Assembly: GCA_963798745.1 (NCBI GenBank) | Contig: CAWCUF010000002.1 | Coordinates: 310,001 to 374,000 of the forward strand | Length of the DNA: 64,000 nucleotides | Direction: 5' to 3' | From: Prado023 sp963798745 | GTDB taxonomy: Bacteria; Actinomycetota; Actinomycetes; S36-B12; CAIYMF01 | In this document: positions 29,371-36,506 of the stretch, one piece after another | Layout: each line of letters starts with the position of its first letter | Numbering within the stretch: position 1 is the stretch's first letter | The notes under the pieces: model-generated | What the model saw: the letters and a program-made list of their open reading frames with translations, nothing else | Database searches by the model: none | Told to the model about the DNA's origin: nothing | Made by a program: the position numbers and the translations under genes

Positions 29371-30954
29371 ATGAGCTTGGCTACGCTCCTGGTCGAGGAG
29401 CCACTGATCCTGCTGTTCGCGGTCCTGGCGATCGGTTCCCTGGTGGGATCGATCAAGCTGGGTGGGTTCTCGTTCGGCTCCGCGGCCGTGCTGTTCGCGG
29501 GCCTGGCAGCATCCGCCTACAACCCCGAGTGGGTAGTGCCGCACATCCTGGGCATCTTCGGTCTGGCGATCTTCGCGTACGGGATCGGGGTCAGCAGCGG
29601 GCCGCAGTTCTTCCACGTGCTGCGCAACTACCGCAGCGCAGTGGCCCTCGTGGCCGGGGTCCTGGTGGCCGCCGCCGCGGTGGCGGTGCTGGTCGGCCAA
29701 GCCCTGGGCCTGGACTCGGCGGTGATCTCCGGGATCTACGCGGGCGCGCTGACCAACACCCCGGCGCTGGCCGCCTCGATCGAGGCCCTCGGGTCCAACG
29801 CGCCCACCGTGGGCTACTCCGTGAGCTACATCGGCGGCGTGCTGGGCATGGTGGCCGCCGTGGCCCTGATCGGCGTGGCGAAGCTTCCTGGAGGCGCCCG
29901 CGCGCAGGCCGCCGACGAGGCCCCACCGCCGTTGGTGCACCAGAGCATCCGGATCACCGCCGCCGACGCCCCGGAGCTGGGCACGATCGTCGAGGAGGGT
30001 CGCGTGATCTTCTCGCGCACCGAGCGCGACGGCGTGGTGCACGTGGCCACCGACGGGTTCCGGCCGCAGCCGGGCGATGTGGTCGCGGTCATCGGGCCGC
30101 AGCCCGACGTCGACGAGGTGACCGCGCGACTTGGCCGGCCCAGCACGAACTACCTGTCTCTGGACCGCCGGGAGTTGGACTTCCGCCGGGTGGCGGTGTC
30201 CAACTCGAAGATCGCGGGGCACACGATCGCCGACCTGCGCCTGTACCGCCGTTACGGCGCGACGGCGACACGGGTGCGCCGGGGGGACATCGACCTGCTG
30301 GCCACTGACGACCTGGTGCTCCAGATCGGTGACCGGGTCCGGATCGTGGCCCCGCGTGACCGGATGCCGCAGGTGGCCGGCGTGCTCGGGGACTCCGAGC
30401 GCGCGTCCGGGGAGATCAACGCGGCCGGCCTCGCGCTGGGACTCACTCTCGGGCTGCTGCTCGGCGCCTGGGCGATCCCGATCCCCGGGGGTGGGTCGAT
30501 CCAACTGGGCGTGGCCGGCGGACCGCTGTTGGTGGGGCTGGTCCTGGGACGGGTGCACCGCACCGGGCCGCTGATCTGGTCGCTGCCGTTTCCGGTGGCC
30601 ACCGCGCTGAACCAGTTGGGCATCCTGCTGTTCCTGGCCTACGCCGGGACCAACGCCGGCGATGACCTCGTGGCGGCGATGCGCAGCGACCAGGGCCTCA
30701 AGATCCTGGTCGCCGGAGTGCTGGTGACCGGCTTCGCGGCGTTCGCGCTGACCCTGTTGGGGCCCGCGGTGGCCAACATCGCCGGGCCGCGGCTGGCGGG
30801 CGTGATCGCGGGCTTCCAGACCCAGCCGGCCGTGCTCACCTTCGCCAACGACCGCAACCACGGCGATCCGAGGGTGAACCTCGGGTACGCGTTGGCCTAC
30901 CCGGTGGCGATGATCGTCAAGGTGATCGTGGCGCCCCTGATCGGTCGTCTCTAG
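29371..30954 (+). CDS. AAEx-family (YidE/YbjL-like) transporter
   Basis: A 527-residue integral membrane protein of the aspartate:alanine exchanger family. It has two blocks of about five hydrophobic helices: residues about 5-170 and about 350-527. Between them are two soluble TrkA_C/RCK_C-like domains (about 195-265 and about 268-340). The duplicated signature is present: GIYAGALTNTPALAA in the first half and GVIAGFQTQPAVLTFA in the second. Such proteins exchange small carboxylates or amino acids; the substrate of this one is unknown. The gene stands between ettA and a decayed region. A short inverted repeat after it (31000-31038) could act as its terminator. Confidence 0.85.
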   Translation: MSLATLLVEEPLILLFAVLAIGSLVGSIKLGGFSFGSAAVLFAGLAASAYNPEWVVPHILGIFGLAIFAYGIGVSSGPQFFHVLRNYRSAVALVAGVLVAAAAVAVLVGQALGLDSAVISGIYAGALTNTPALAASIEALGSNAPTVGYSVSYIGGVLGMVAAVALIGVAKLPGGARAQAADEAPPPLVHQSIRITAADAPELGTIVEEGRVIFSRTERDGVVHVATDGFRPQPGDVVAVIGPQPDVDEVTARLGRPSTNYLSLDRRELDFRRVAVSNSKIAGHTIADLRLYRRYGATATRVRRGDIDLLATDDLVLQIGDRVRIVAPRDRMPQVAGVLGDSERASGEINAAGLALGLTLGLLLGAWAIPIPGGGSIQLGVAGGPLLVGLVLGRVHRTGPLIWSLPFPVATALNQLGILLFLAYAGTNAGDDLVAAMRSDQGLKILVAGVLVTGFAAFALTLLGPAVANIAGPRLAGVIAGFQTQPAVLTFANDRNHGDPRVNLGYALAYPVAMIVKVIVAPLIGRL

Positions 30955-30999
30955 CGCGGGGCGGCCCGGACCGCTGCGCCCCACCACCCACCCGGATCG

Positions 31000-31073
31000 A
31001 TCCAAGTTCTCGGGCTCGCCGGGCCAGCGGACTTGGATGAATCCACCACGCGGTCAGGAATCTTGGATGAATC
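31000..31073. repeat. inverted and direct repeats around CTTGGATGAATC
   Basis: ATCCAAGT at 31000-31007 is inverted at 31031-31038 (ACTTGGAT), and the 12-mer CTTGGATGAATC occurs at 31032-31043 and again at 31062-31073. They lie just downstream of the transporter gene and upstream of the broken permease fragment. They could be a terminator, or binding sites left from the lost gene's promoter. Confidence 0.45.
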
Positions 31074-31129
31074 GCACGAGGGGCGACGGCGCGGGCGCGG
31101 GGGCGTGGGGGGCGCGGGGGGCGGTGGCG

Positions 31130-31310
31130 GTGGGGCGGCCTGGCGATCGCCTATGTGGCACGCTCGTCGGCGATCACGATCTCCGTGGGCGGGGCTACGT
31201 GCTGGTCGTCGAGGCTGTGATCGGCCAGCTCTTCGGCGGTGCCACCCCCTGGCTGCTGGGCAACGCCCTGACCGCAATGGCGCAGGGCGGCAACGCGACT
31301 CTATCCATCA
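31130..31310 (+). pseudogene. ABC-2 type permease C-terminal fragment, frameshifted
   Basis: Joining two frames gives a membrane-protein end: GLAIAYVARSSAITISVGG (31137-31193) and then YVLVVEAVIGQLFGGATPWLLGNALTA... (from 31196). The combined stretch resembles the last membrane segments and the WLPG-type loop of actinobacterial ABC-2 permeases. The shift of one base lies between 31191 and 31195. No start, N-terminal half or ATPase partner is present. It is the remnant of a deleted transporter between the AAEx gene and the convergent glucosidase. Confidence 0.55.
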
Positions 31311-31394
31311 GGGCGCCGGGTCAGCCAGGGCGCCGGATCAGCCAGGGAACGGGGTGAGAAAGGGCGCCAGATCAGCCGGGGAGCCGGATCAGCG
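31310..31394. repeat. 17-bp tandem repeat, five copies
   Basis: Five units of exactly 17 bp (31310, 31327, 31344, 31361, 31378), consensus AGGGCGCCGGATCAGCC; the third copy is the most diverged. The last unit contains the stop codon and final codons of the glucosidase gene, so expansion there could alter that protein's end. Confidence 0.8.
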
Positions 31395-33068
31395 CAGCCA
31401 GACTGCGGTGTCCGGTGGGATCGCGAAACCGCCGGCGACCGGCGTCACCGGGCCGCTGGCCACCAGCAGCTCACTGCCGGCCACCACCGCGAGCTCGTCG
31501 CCCATGTTCATCGCCACGACCACGTGCGGGTCGGCATCGTCGGCTGGTCGGCGCAGCACCAGGCAGCCGTCACCGGGGTCGCTGATCCAATGCAGGTCAC
31601 CGTCGCCCAACGACGGCTCGCTGCGACGAAGACGCAGAGCAGAGCGCGTCAACTCCAGCGTTGAGGTCGGATCGTCCTGCTGGGCCTCGACACTGAGCTC
31701 TGCCCACTCGGCCGGCATCGGCAGCCACGACGCGCCGTTGGGGCTGAACCCGAACGACGCGCCCGATCGGGTCCACGGGATCGGCACCCGGCAGCCGTCG
31801 CGGAACCCCTCCGCGCCGTTCGTGCGGGCGAACGCCGGGTCCTGACGTGCCTCACCCGGCAGATCGGTGACCTGGGGCAGGCCCAGTTCCTGGCCCTGGT
31901 AGATGTAGGCCGAGCCGGGCAGGCCCAGCATGAACAGCAGGGCGGCGCGCGCCCGGGCCAGGCCGCGCGCGTCGTCGGGGGCGACTTCGGGGGGCGGCGC
32001 GGTGTTGGACTGCGGCATCGTGGCGCCCCTGGCCTCGATGCCGTACTTGGTCCGCGCCCGGGGCACGTCGTGGTTCTCCAGGACCCAGGTGGTCGGCGCA
32101 CTGACCAGCCCGCCGGCGTGCAGCGAGTCCTCGATCACCGTGCGCAGCTCGGCCGGCGACCACGGGCACTTCAGGTGGTCGAAGTTGAACGCCGTATGCA
32201 GCTCGTCGGGTCGCAGGTAGGCCGCCAGCGCCTCGAGGCTGCCCACCCAGACCTCGCCGGCGAACGCCCGCGGCGGCTGGTAGCCGTTGGCCACGCGGCG
32301 CCACTCGCGCCAGATCTCATGGACGCCGGGCTGATCCCACTGTGGGAAGCCGACGTGCTCGCCGAAGGTCAGCTCCACGCCCGCGCCCTCGCCGGAGTCC
32401 GGGTAGCCCGGCGCCTTCACCAGACCGAACGCCACGTCGATGCGGAACCCGTCGATCCCACGGTCGAACCAGAACCGCAGCGTCTCGACGAACTCCGCGC
32501 GCACATCCGCGTTCTCCCAGTTGAAGTCCGGCTGGCTGGAGTCGAACAGGTGCAGGTACCACCATCCGGTCGGCTGGCCGGCGCGGTCGAGGATCGGGTC
32601 CCAGGCCGGGCCGCCGAAGGCCGAGAGCCAGTCGTTGGGCGGGTTCGCGCCGTCGTCGGCACCGCGCACGCAATGGTAGCGGTCCCACTCCGGCGAGCCG
32701 GGCTCGGTGGCCAGCGCCGCCTTGAAGAACACATGCTGGTCCGAGGAGTGGTTGGGCACGATGTCGACGATCACCTTGATGCCCAGGTCGTGGGCCTCGG
32801 CCACCAACGCCTCGACGTCAGCGACGTCGCCGAACATCGGGTCGATCCCGCGGAAGTCGGTCACGTCGTACCCGCCGTCGGCCTGCGGCGAGGTGTACCA
32901 GGGCGAGAACCACACCGCGTCCACCCCGAGCCGGGCCAGGTGCGCCAGCCGGGAACGGATGCCGGCGATGTCGCCGAACCCGTCCCCGTCGGAGTCCGCC
33001 CAGGACTTCGGGTAGATCTGGTAGATGACGGCGCTGCGCCACCAGTCGGCGTCGGTCGTGATCGACAT
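31389..33068 (-). CDS. GH13 alpha-glucosidase / oligo-1,6-glucosidase type
   Basis: A 559-residue glycoside hydrolase of family 13. The conserved regions are in order: VIVDIVPNHSS, GFRIDVAFGL (nucleophile Asp), AGEVWVG (acid/base Glu) and VLENHDVPR (transition-state Asp). N-terminal residues WWRSAVIYQIYPKSWADSDGDG are typical of cytoplasmic alpha-glucosidases, sucrose isomerases and trehalose synthase relatives. There is no signal peptide, so it probably acts on imported maltose- or isomaltose-type oligosaccharides. ATG 33068 has GGGAGG upstream. It is divergent from the globin gene. With MalQ 3.4 kb away it fits intracellular alpha-glucan turnover. Confidence 0.88.
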   Translation of the reverse strand: MSITTDADWWRSAVIYQIYPKSWADSDGDGFGDIAGIRSRLAHLARLGVDAVWFSPWYTSPQADGGYDVTDFRGIDPMFGDVADVEALVAEAHDLGIKVIVDIVPNHSSDQHVFFKAALATEPGSPEWDRYHCVRGADDGANPPNDWLSAFGGPAWDPILDRAGQPTGWWYLHLFDSSQPDFNWENADVRAEFVETLRFWFDRGIDGFRIDVAFGLVKAPGYPDSGEGAGVELTFGEHVGFPQWDQPGVHEIWREWRRVANGYQPPRAFAGEVWVGSLEALAAYLRPDELHTAFNFDHLKCPWSPAELRTVIEDSLHAGGLVSAPTTWVLENHDVPRARTKYGIEARGATMPQSNTAPPPEVAPDDARGLARARAALLFMLGLPGSAYIYQGQELGLPQVTDLPGEARQDPAFARTNGAEGFRDGCRVPIPWTRSGASFGFSPNGASWLPMPAEWAELSVEAQQDDPTSTLELTRSALRLRRSEPSLGDGDLHWISDPGDGCLVLRRPADDADPHVVVAMNMGDELAVVAGSELLVASGPVTPVAGGFAIPPDTAVWLR

Positions 33069-33136
33069 GGGTGCCATCCTCCCGTCCCGTGGACCGATCC
33101 GCAGATCGGGTGCCGCCGCGCGGGCGCCGGGTCGAC

Positions 33137-33142
33137 TAGATT
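33137..33142 (+). promoter_or_regulatory. -10 hexamer TAGATT, leaderless globin start
   Basis: TAGATT ends 7 nt before ATG 33150 and no ribosome binding site is present; one of the clearest leaderless promoters in the window. Confidence 0.55.
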
Positions 33143-33149
33143 CCTGCCC

Positions 33150-33569
33150 ATGACCTCCACCCCGGCCCCGCCCTTCGAGCGGTTCGGTGGGCACGAGTTC
33201 TTCGACGTCCTGATCAGTCGGTTCTATGCCGGAGTCGCTGCGGATCCCACCCTGCGACCGATGTACCCCGAGGCCGACCTCGGCCCTGCGGCGCAGCGGC
33301 TGCAACTGTTCCTCGAGCAGTACTGGGGCGGACCCACGACCTACTCGCAGCTGCGCGGCCACCCGCGGCTGCGCATGCGCCACCAGCCGTTCCGGGTCGA
33401 TGCCGCAGCCCACGACGCCTGGCTGACGCACATGCGCGCCGCCCTGGACGTGGCAGCACCGCAGTTCGACCTCGCCGCCGACGACGAGCAACTCCTGTGG
33501 GACTACCTCTCGCGAGCCGCCTTCTCGATGGTCAACACCTACCCGACCGTCAACACCAACCCGACCTGA
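33150..33569 (+). CDS. glbO: group II truncated haemoglobin
   Basis: A 139-residue truncated haemoglobin of group II (trHbO type). It has the FYAGVAADPTLRPMYPEADLGPA segment, the distal-pocket region (QYWGGPTTYS), RMRHQPFRV containing the proximal F8 His, and the WLTHM Trp-His pattern of group II members. It binds haem and oxygen in the cytoplasm and probably helps in oxygen/NO or redox chemistry. It is divergent from the glucosidase gene across 81 bp and has a clear -10 with a leaderless start. Confidence 0.92.
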   Translation: MTSTPAPPFERFGGHEFFDVLISRFYAGVAADPTLRPMYPEADLGPAAQRLQLFLEQYWGGPTTYSQLRGHPRLRMRHQPFRVDAAAHDAWLTHMRAALDVAAPQFDLAADDEQLLWDYLSRAAFSMVNTYPTVNTNPT

Positions 33570-33572
33570 GGA

Positions 33573-33600
33573 CCACCCCCGCCGGTCACCCGGTGGGTGG
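33573..33600. terminator. weak bidirectional hairpin
   Basis: CCACCC at 33573-33578 pairs with GGGTGG at 33595-33600 in the 37-bp gap between the convergent globin and SDR genes. Confidence 0.4.
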
Positions 33601-33606
33601 CGCAGC

Positions 33607-35211
33607 TCAGAATGCCGGAGTTGCTGGGGTGGGCGAAGCTGTCTGGGGGGCCCGTTCGGCCGCGGCGCCGATCTTGCGCAGCATCGCGGGGAACACCAGA
33701 CCGTGGAAGGGCACGATCGAGTACCAGTAGGCCTGGCCGGCCAGACCATGCGGGAAGAACGTGGCGCGTTGGCGCAGCGTCGTGCCCCCCGCAGGGGCCG
33801 GGCTGACGTGGAACTCCAACCAGGCCAGGCCGGGCACGCGCATCTCGGCGCGCAGCCGCAGCAGGCGCCCGGCCTCGATCTCCTCGACCCGCCAGAAGTC
33901 GCAGGCCTCACCGACGAGCAGTTCGCGGGGATGGCGCCGACCGCGACGCAGGCCCGGTCCCCCGATCGCCCGGTCGGCCACACCGCGCAGCTCCCAGGCC
34001 CACGGCAGCGAGTACCACCCGTTCTCGCCGCCGATCGAGACCACGACGTCCCAGACGGCCTGCGGGGAGGCCGCCACCATGGCGCTGCGGTCGTCGGTGA
34101 ACAGCGAGCCGCCGGCCCACTGCGGGTCGGTGGGCATCGGGTCGCTGGGAGCGCCGCGGTACGACGAGCTCGACCAGCGCGTGGCCACCTGCGCGTCCTG
34201 GACGCGTTGCAGGGCCAGGCGCACCGAGTCGTCGAACCCCAGCAGCCCGTTGACCGGGTCGGGGATCAGCGCGCGGATGTCGTCCTCGGCGCAGACCACC
34301 TCGTTGCGTAGCGAGGCCACCAACGGCCGGGCGATGCTGCTGGGCACCGGGGTGACCAGGCCGACCCAGCGCGCCGAGAGCTCGGGTTGCAGCAGGTTCA
34401 CCGGGTAGATGCGCCGCCGCTTGAGACCGCTGACCGCCGCGAAGTGCTGCATCATCTGCTCGTAGGTCAGCACGTCCGGGCCGCCGATGTCGAAGCCGCG
34501 GCTGACCTCGGGGGGCAGGCTCGCGCTGCCGACGAGGTAGTGCAGCACATCGCGGATCGCGATCGGTTGGATCCGGCTGCGCACCCAGCGCGGGGTGATC
34601 ATCGCCGGGAGCCGCTCGGTCAGGTAGCGCATCATCTCGAAGGACACCGAGCCCGAGCCGATCACGACGGCCGCGCCCAGGGCTGCCGTGGGCACGCCGG
34701 AGTCCAGCAGGATCCGGCCCACCTCGGCCCGTGAGCGCAGGTGCTCGGACAGGTCGGTGTCGTGGGCCAGCCCGCCGAGGTAGACCAACCGCCCGACACC
34801 GGCCTCGCGCGCTGCGCTGGCAAACGTGCGGGCCACCGCCTCCTCGGTCGCCTCGAACTGTGGACCGGTGCCCAGTGCGTGGATCAGGTAGTAGGCCACA
34901 TCCACGTCGGCCATCGCTGCGGCCACCGCGGGCGCATCCCCGGCATCGCCGACGGCGATCTCTACATCGTCATGCCAGGGCAGGTCGCGCAGCCGCTCCG
35001 GGTGCCGGGCCAGTACCCGCACCCGGTAGCCGGCGGCCAGCAGCTCGGGCACGAGCCGACCCCCCACGTAGCCCGTGGCCCCGGTGACCAGGCAGCGGGC
35101 ACCAGCCGGGGCGGCCGGTGGCGAGGGTTCCGGGTCGACCATCCGGTGCGGGATGAGGTCCGCATCCCGGCCCGGGGGTTGGGCCGAGGGCTGCGACGCT
35201 TCGTTGTCCAT
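33607..35211 (-). CDS. SDR-type NAD(P)-binding protein fused to DUF2867
   Basis: A 534-residue two-domain protein. Residues about 40-320 form an atypical SDR (NmrA-like) Rossmann domain beginning CLVTGATGYVGGRLVPELL. Residues about 370-515 match DUF2867, a helix-grip domain (WDVVVSIGGENGWYS; FWRVEEIEAGRLLRLRAEM). Such fusions are common in Actinomycetota and of unknown substrate; the second domain may bind the ligand. The last 20 residues are Ala/Pro/Thr-rich. ATG 35211 is the likely start, with a CAGACT -10-like sequence 7 nt upstream. It follows the mechanosensitive channel gene by 76 bp on the same strand. Confidence 0.82.
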   Translation of the reverse strand: MDNEASQPSAQPPGRDADLIPHRMVDPEPSPPAAPAGARCLVTGATGYVGGRLVPELLAAGYRVRVLARHPERLRDLPWHDDVEIAVGDAGDAPAVAAAMADVDVAYYLIHALGTGPQFEATEEAVARTFASAAREAGVGRLVYLGGLAHDTDLSEHLRSRAEVGRILLDSGVPTAALGAAVVIGSGSVSFEMMRYLTERLPAMITPRWVRSRIQPIAIRDVLHYLVGSASLPPEVSRGFDIGGPDVLTYEQMMQHFAAVSGLKRRRIYPVNLLQPELSARWVGLVTPVPSSIARPLVASLRNEVVCAEDDIRALIPDPVNGLLGFDDSVRLALQRVQDAQVATRWSSSSYRGAPSDPMPTDPQWAGGSLFTDDRSAMVAASPQAVWDVVVSIGGENGWYSLPWAWELRGVADRAIGGPGLRRGRRHPRELLVGEACDFWRVEEIEAGRLLRLRAEMRVPGLAWLEFHVSPAPAGGTTLRQRATFFPHGLAGQAYWYSIVPFHGLVFPAMLRKIGAAAERAPQTASPTPATPAF

Positions 35212-35287
35212 GGTCGCCAGTCTGGCGGGCCGCTGCACGCGCGCAACCCGACCACGGCCGTGGGTGCGCTCAGCGGCTGACGGCGGC

Positions 35288-36274
35288 CTACCTGGTCGAC
35301 CCGGCAGGAGCTCCGGGCGGTGCCGACCCGGGCGGCAGCGGGATGCCGTCTGGGCCCATCTGGGCCGGTCGGATCAGGACCGGCACCACGATGCCGGCTC
35401 GGTCGAAGGCCATCTTCATCCGCTCCCGCAGCTCCCGGGTCAGCGGGATCTGCATGCCGGCACGCGCCTTGGCCATGATGCGCACGTACACCGCCTCGCC
35501 GGAGACCGCGTCCACGCCGCTGAACATGGGCCGTCCGAGCATCCGCTGGCTGGTCTCCGGGTCGCTGGCCATGTCTTCGCCCACCCGCACCACGACCTGG
35601 CGGATCGCCTCGAGATCGGCGTCGTAGGAGACCGGGATCACGACCGCGGCCATCGTCCAGCCCTGGGACTGGTTGGCCACCCGCAGGATCTCGCCGTTGC
35701 GCACGTACCAGACCACCCCGGACGGGTCCCGGATCCGGGTCACGCGCAGCGCCACCTCCTCCACGGTGCCGGTGACCTCGCCCACGTCGACGAGGTCACC
35801 GACGCCGTACTGGTCCTCGACGATCATGAAGAAGCCCGACAGGTAGTCCTTGACCAGCGTCTGGGCGCCGAAGCCCAGCGCCACGCCCACGACCCCCGCG
35901 CTGGCCATGATCGGCGCGATGTTGATGCCCAGCTGGGTCAGGATCAGCAGCCCGGCGGTACCCCACACCGCGATGATCATTCCGCTGCGCACGAGCTGCC
36001 CGACCGCCTCGGCGCGCTGCTCCCGGCGCTGGCTCATGATCAGCGACTGCAGCTCGACGGTGGCCTCGGGCGTGTCGGTCATCGAGTCCGCGCGACTGCG
36101 ACCGGAGTGGACCCAGCGGACCACCGCGCGCTTGATCAGCCGGGAGAGCAGCAGGTGCAGGACCACGCTGACCCCGACGATGATCGCGATGACGACCAGG
36201 GTCCCGCCGAGGGTCCCCAGGACACCGAGCGGGGAGTCGTCAGCCCTCGTGTTGTCGGTAGCGGTGGCAATCAC
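35288..36274 (-). CDS. MscS-family mechanosensitive channel
   Basis: A 328-residue small-conductance mechanosensitive channel. There are two upstream helices (about 20-48, 95-118), then the pore-lining helix with Gly/Ala packing (ASAGVVGVALGFGAQTLVKDYLSGFFM), the beta domain (QYGVGDLVDVGEVTGTVEEV) and the C-terminal alpha/beta domain. The final 25 residues are Pro/Gly-rich. It opens under osmotic downshock to release solutes. It starts with GTG 36274; TAGGGT lies 7 nt upstream, a leaderless arrangement. It is divergent from malQ. Confidence 0.9.
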   Translation of the reverse strand: MIATATDNTRADDSPLGVLGTLGGTLVVIAIIVGVSVVLHLLLSRLIKRAVVRWVHSGRSRADSMTDTPEATVELQSLIMSQRREQRAEAVGQLVRSGMIIAVWGTAGLLILTQLGINIAPIMASAGVVGVALGFGAQTLVKDYLSGFFMIVEDQYGVGDLVDVGEVTGTVEEVALRVTRIRDPSGVVWYVRNGEILRVANQSQGWTMAAVVIPVSYDADLEAIRQVVVRVGEDMASDPETSQRMLGRPMFSGVDAVSGEAVYVRIMAKARAGMQIPLTRELRERMKMAFDRAGIVVPVLIRPAQMGPDGIPLPPGSAPPGAPAGSTR

Positions 36275-36281
36275 GTGTCGA

Positions 36282-36287
36282 ACCCTA
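36282..36287 (-). promoter_or_regulatory. -10 hexamer TAGGGT, leaderless MscS gene
   Basis: Reading the minus strand, TAGGGT is followed by 7 nt and then the GTG start of the channel gene. Confidence 0.45.
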
Positions 36288-36380
36288 CGGCCAGCGGGCC
36301 GCGAGGGCGCCCAGCGGAGGGGCGCTGGAATGGCGGCACACGACGCCCGCCCGGGCGTGCAGCGGGTCGGGCCGACGGCC

Positions 36381-36386
36381 TAGCCT
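36381..36386 (+). promoter_or_regulatory. -10 hexamer TAGCCT upstream of the malQ leader ORFs
   Basis: TAGCCT ends 7 nt before ATG 36394. That ATG opens a mini-ORF rather than malQ itself, so the malQ mRNA would begin with a leaderless leader peptide. Confidence 0.4.
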
Positions 36387-36393
36387 GACACCC

Positions 36394-36468
36394 ATGCCCT
36401 TGTGGTCGCCCCGTGCCGGGTCGGCGCAGTCGCGACGCGCTGTCCCGTCCCGGCGCAGGCGTCCATGA
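36394..36468 (+). CDS. 24-codon upstream mini-ORF 1 of malQ
   Basis: The ORF starts at ATG 36394, leaderless behind TAGCCT, and ends in TGA at 36466. It encodes a basic 24-residue peptide (MPLWSPRAGSAQSRRAV..., arginine-rich end). Its stop overlaps the ATG of mini-ORF 2 as ATGA. Expression is inferred only from geometry. Confidence 0.35.
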   Translation: MPLWSPRAGSAQSRRAVPSRRRRP

Positions 36469-36506
36469 GTGCGCACACCTCAACCGACTGGAGGCCCCCG
36501 TGGTGA
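36465..36506 (+). CDS. 13-codon upstream mini-ORF 2 of malQ
   Basis: The ORF starts at ATG 36465, overlapping the previous stop, and encodes MSAHTSTDWRPPW; TGA at 36504-36506 overlaps the malQ GTG (36503) as GTGA. The GGAGG used by malQ lies inside it. It would couple malQ translation to ribosomes arriving from mini-ORF 1. Confidence 0.35.
   Translation: MSAHTSTDWRPPW

Noticed and set aside
31310..31394. 17-bp repeats as a CRISPR array or origin iterons
   Set aside because: Units are directly abutting without spacers, no cas or replication gene is near, and one unit overlaps a stop codon.
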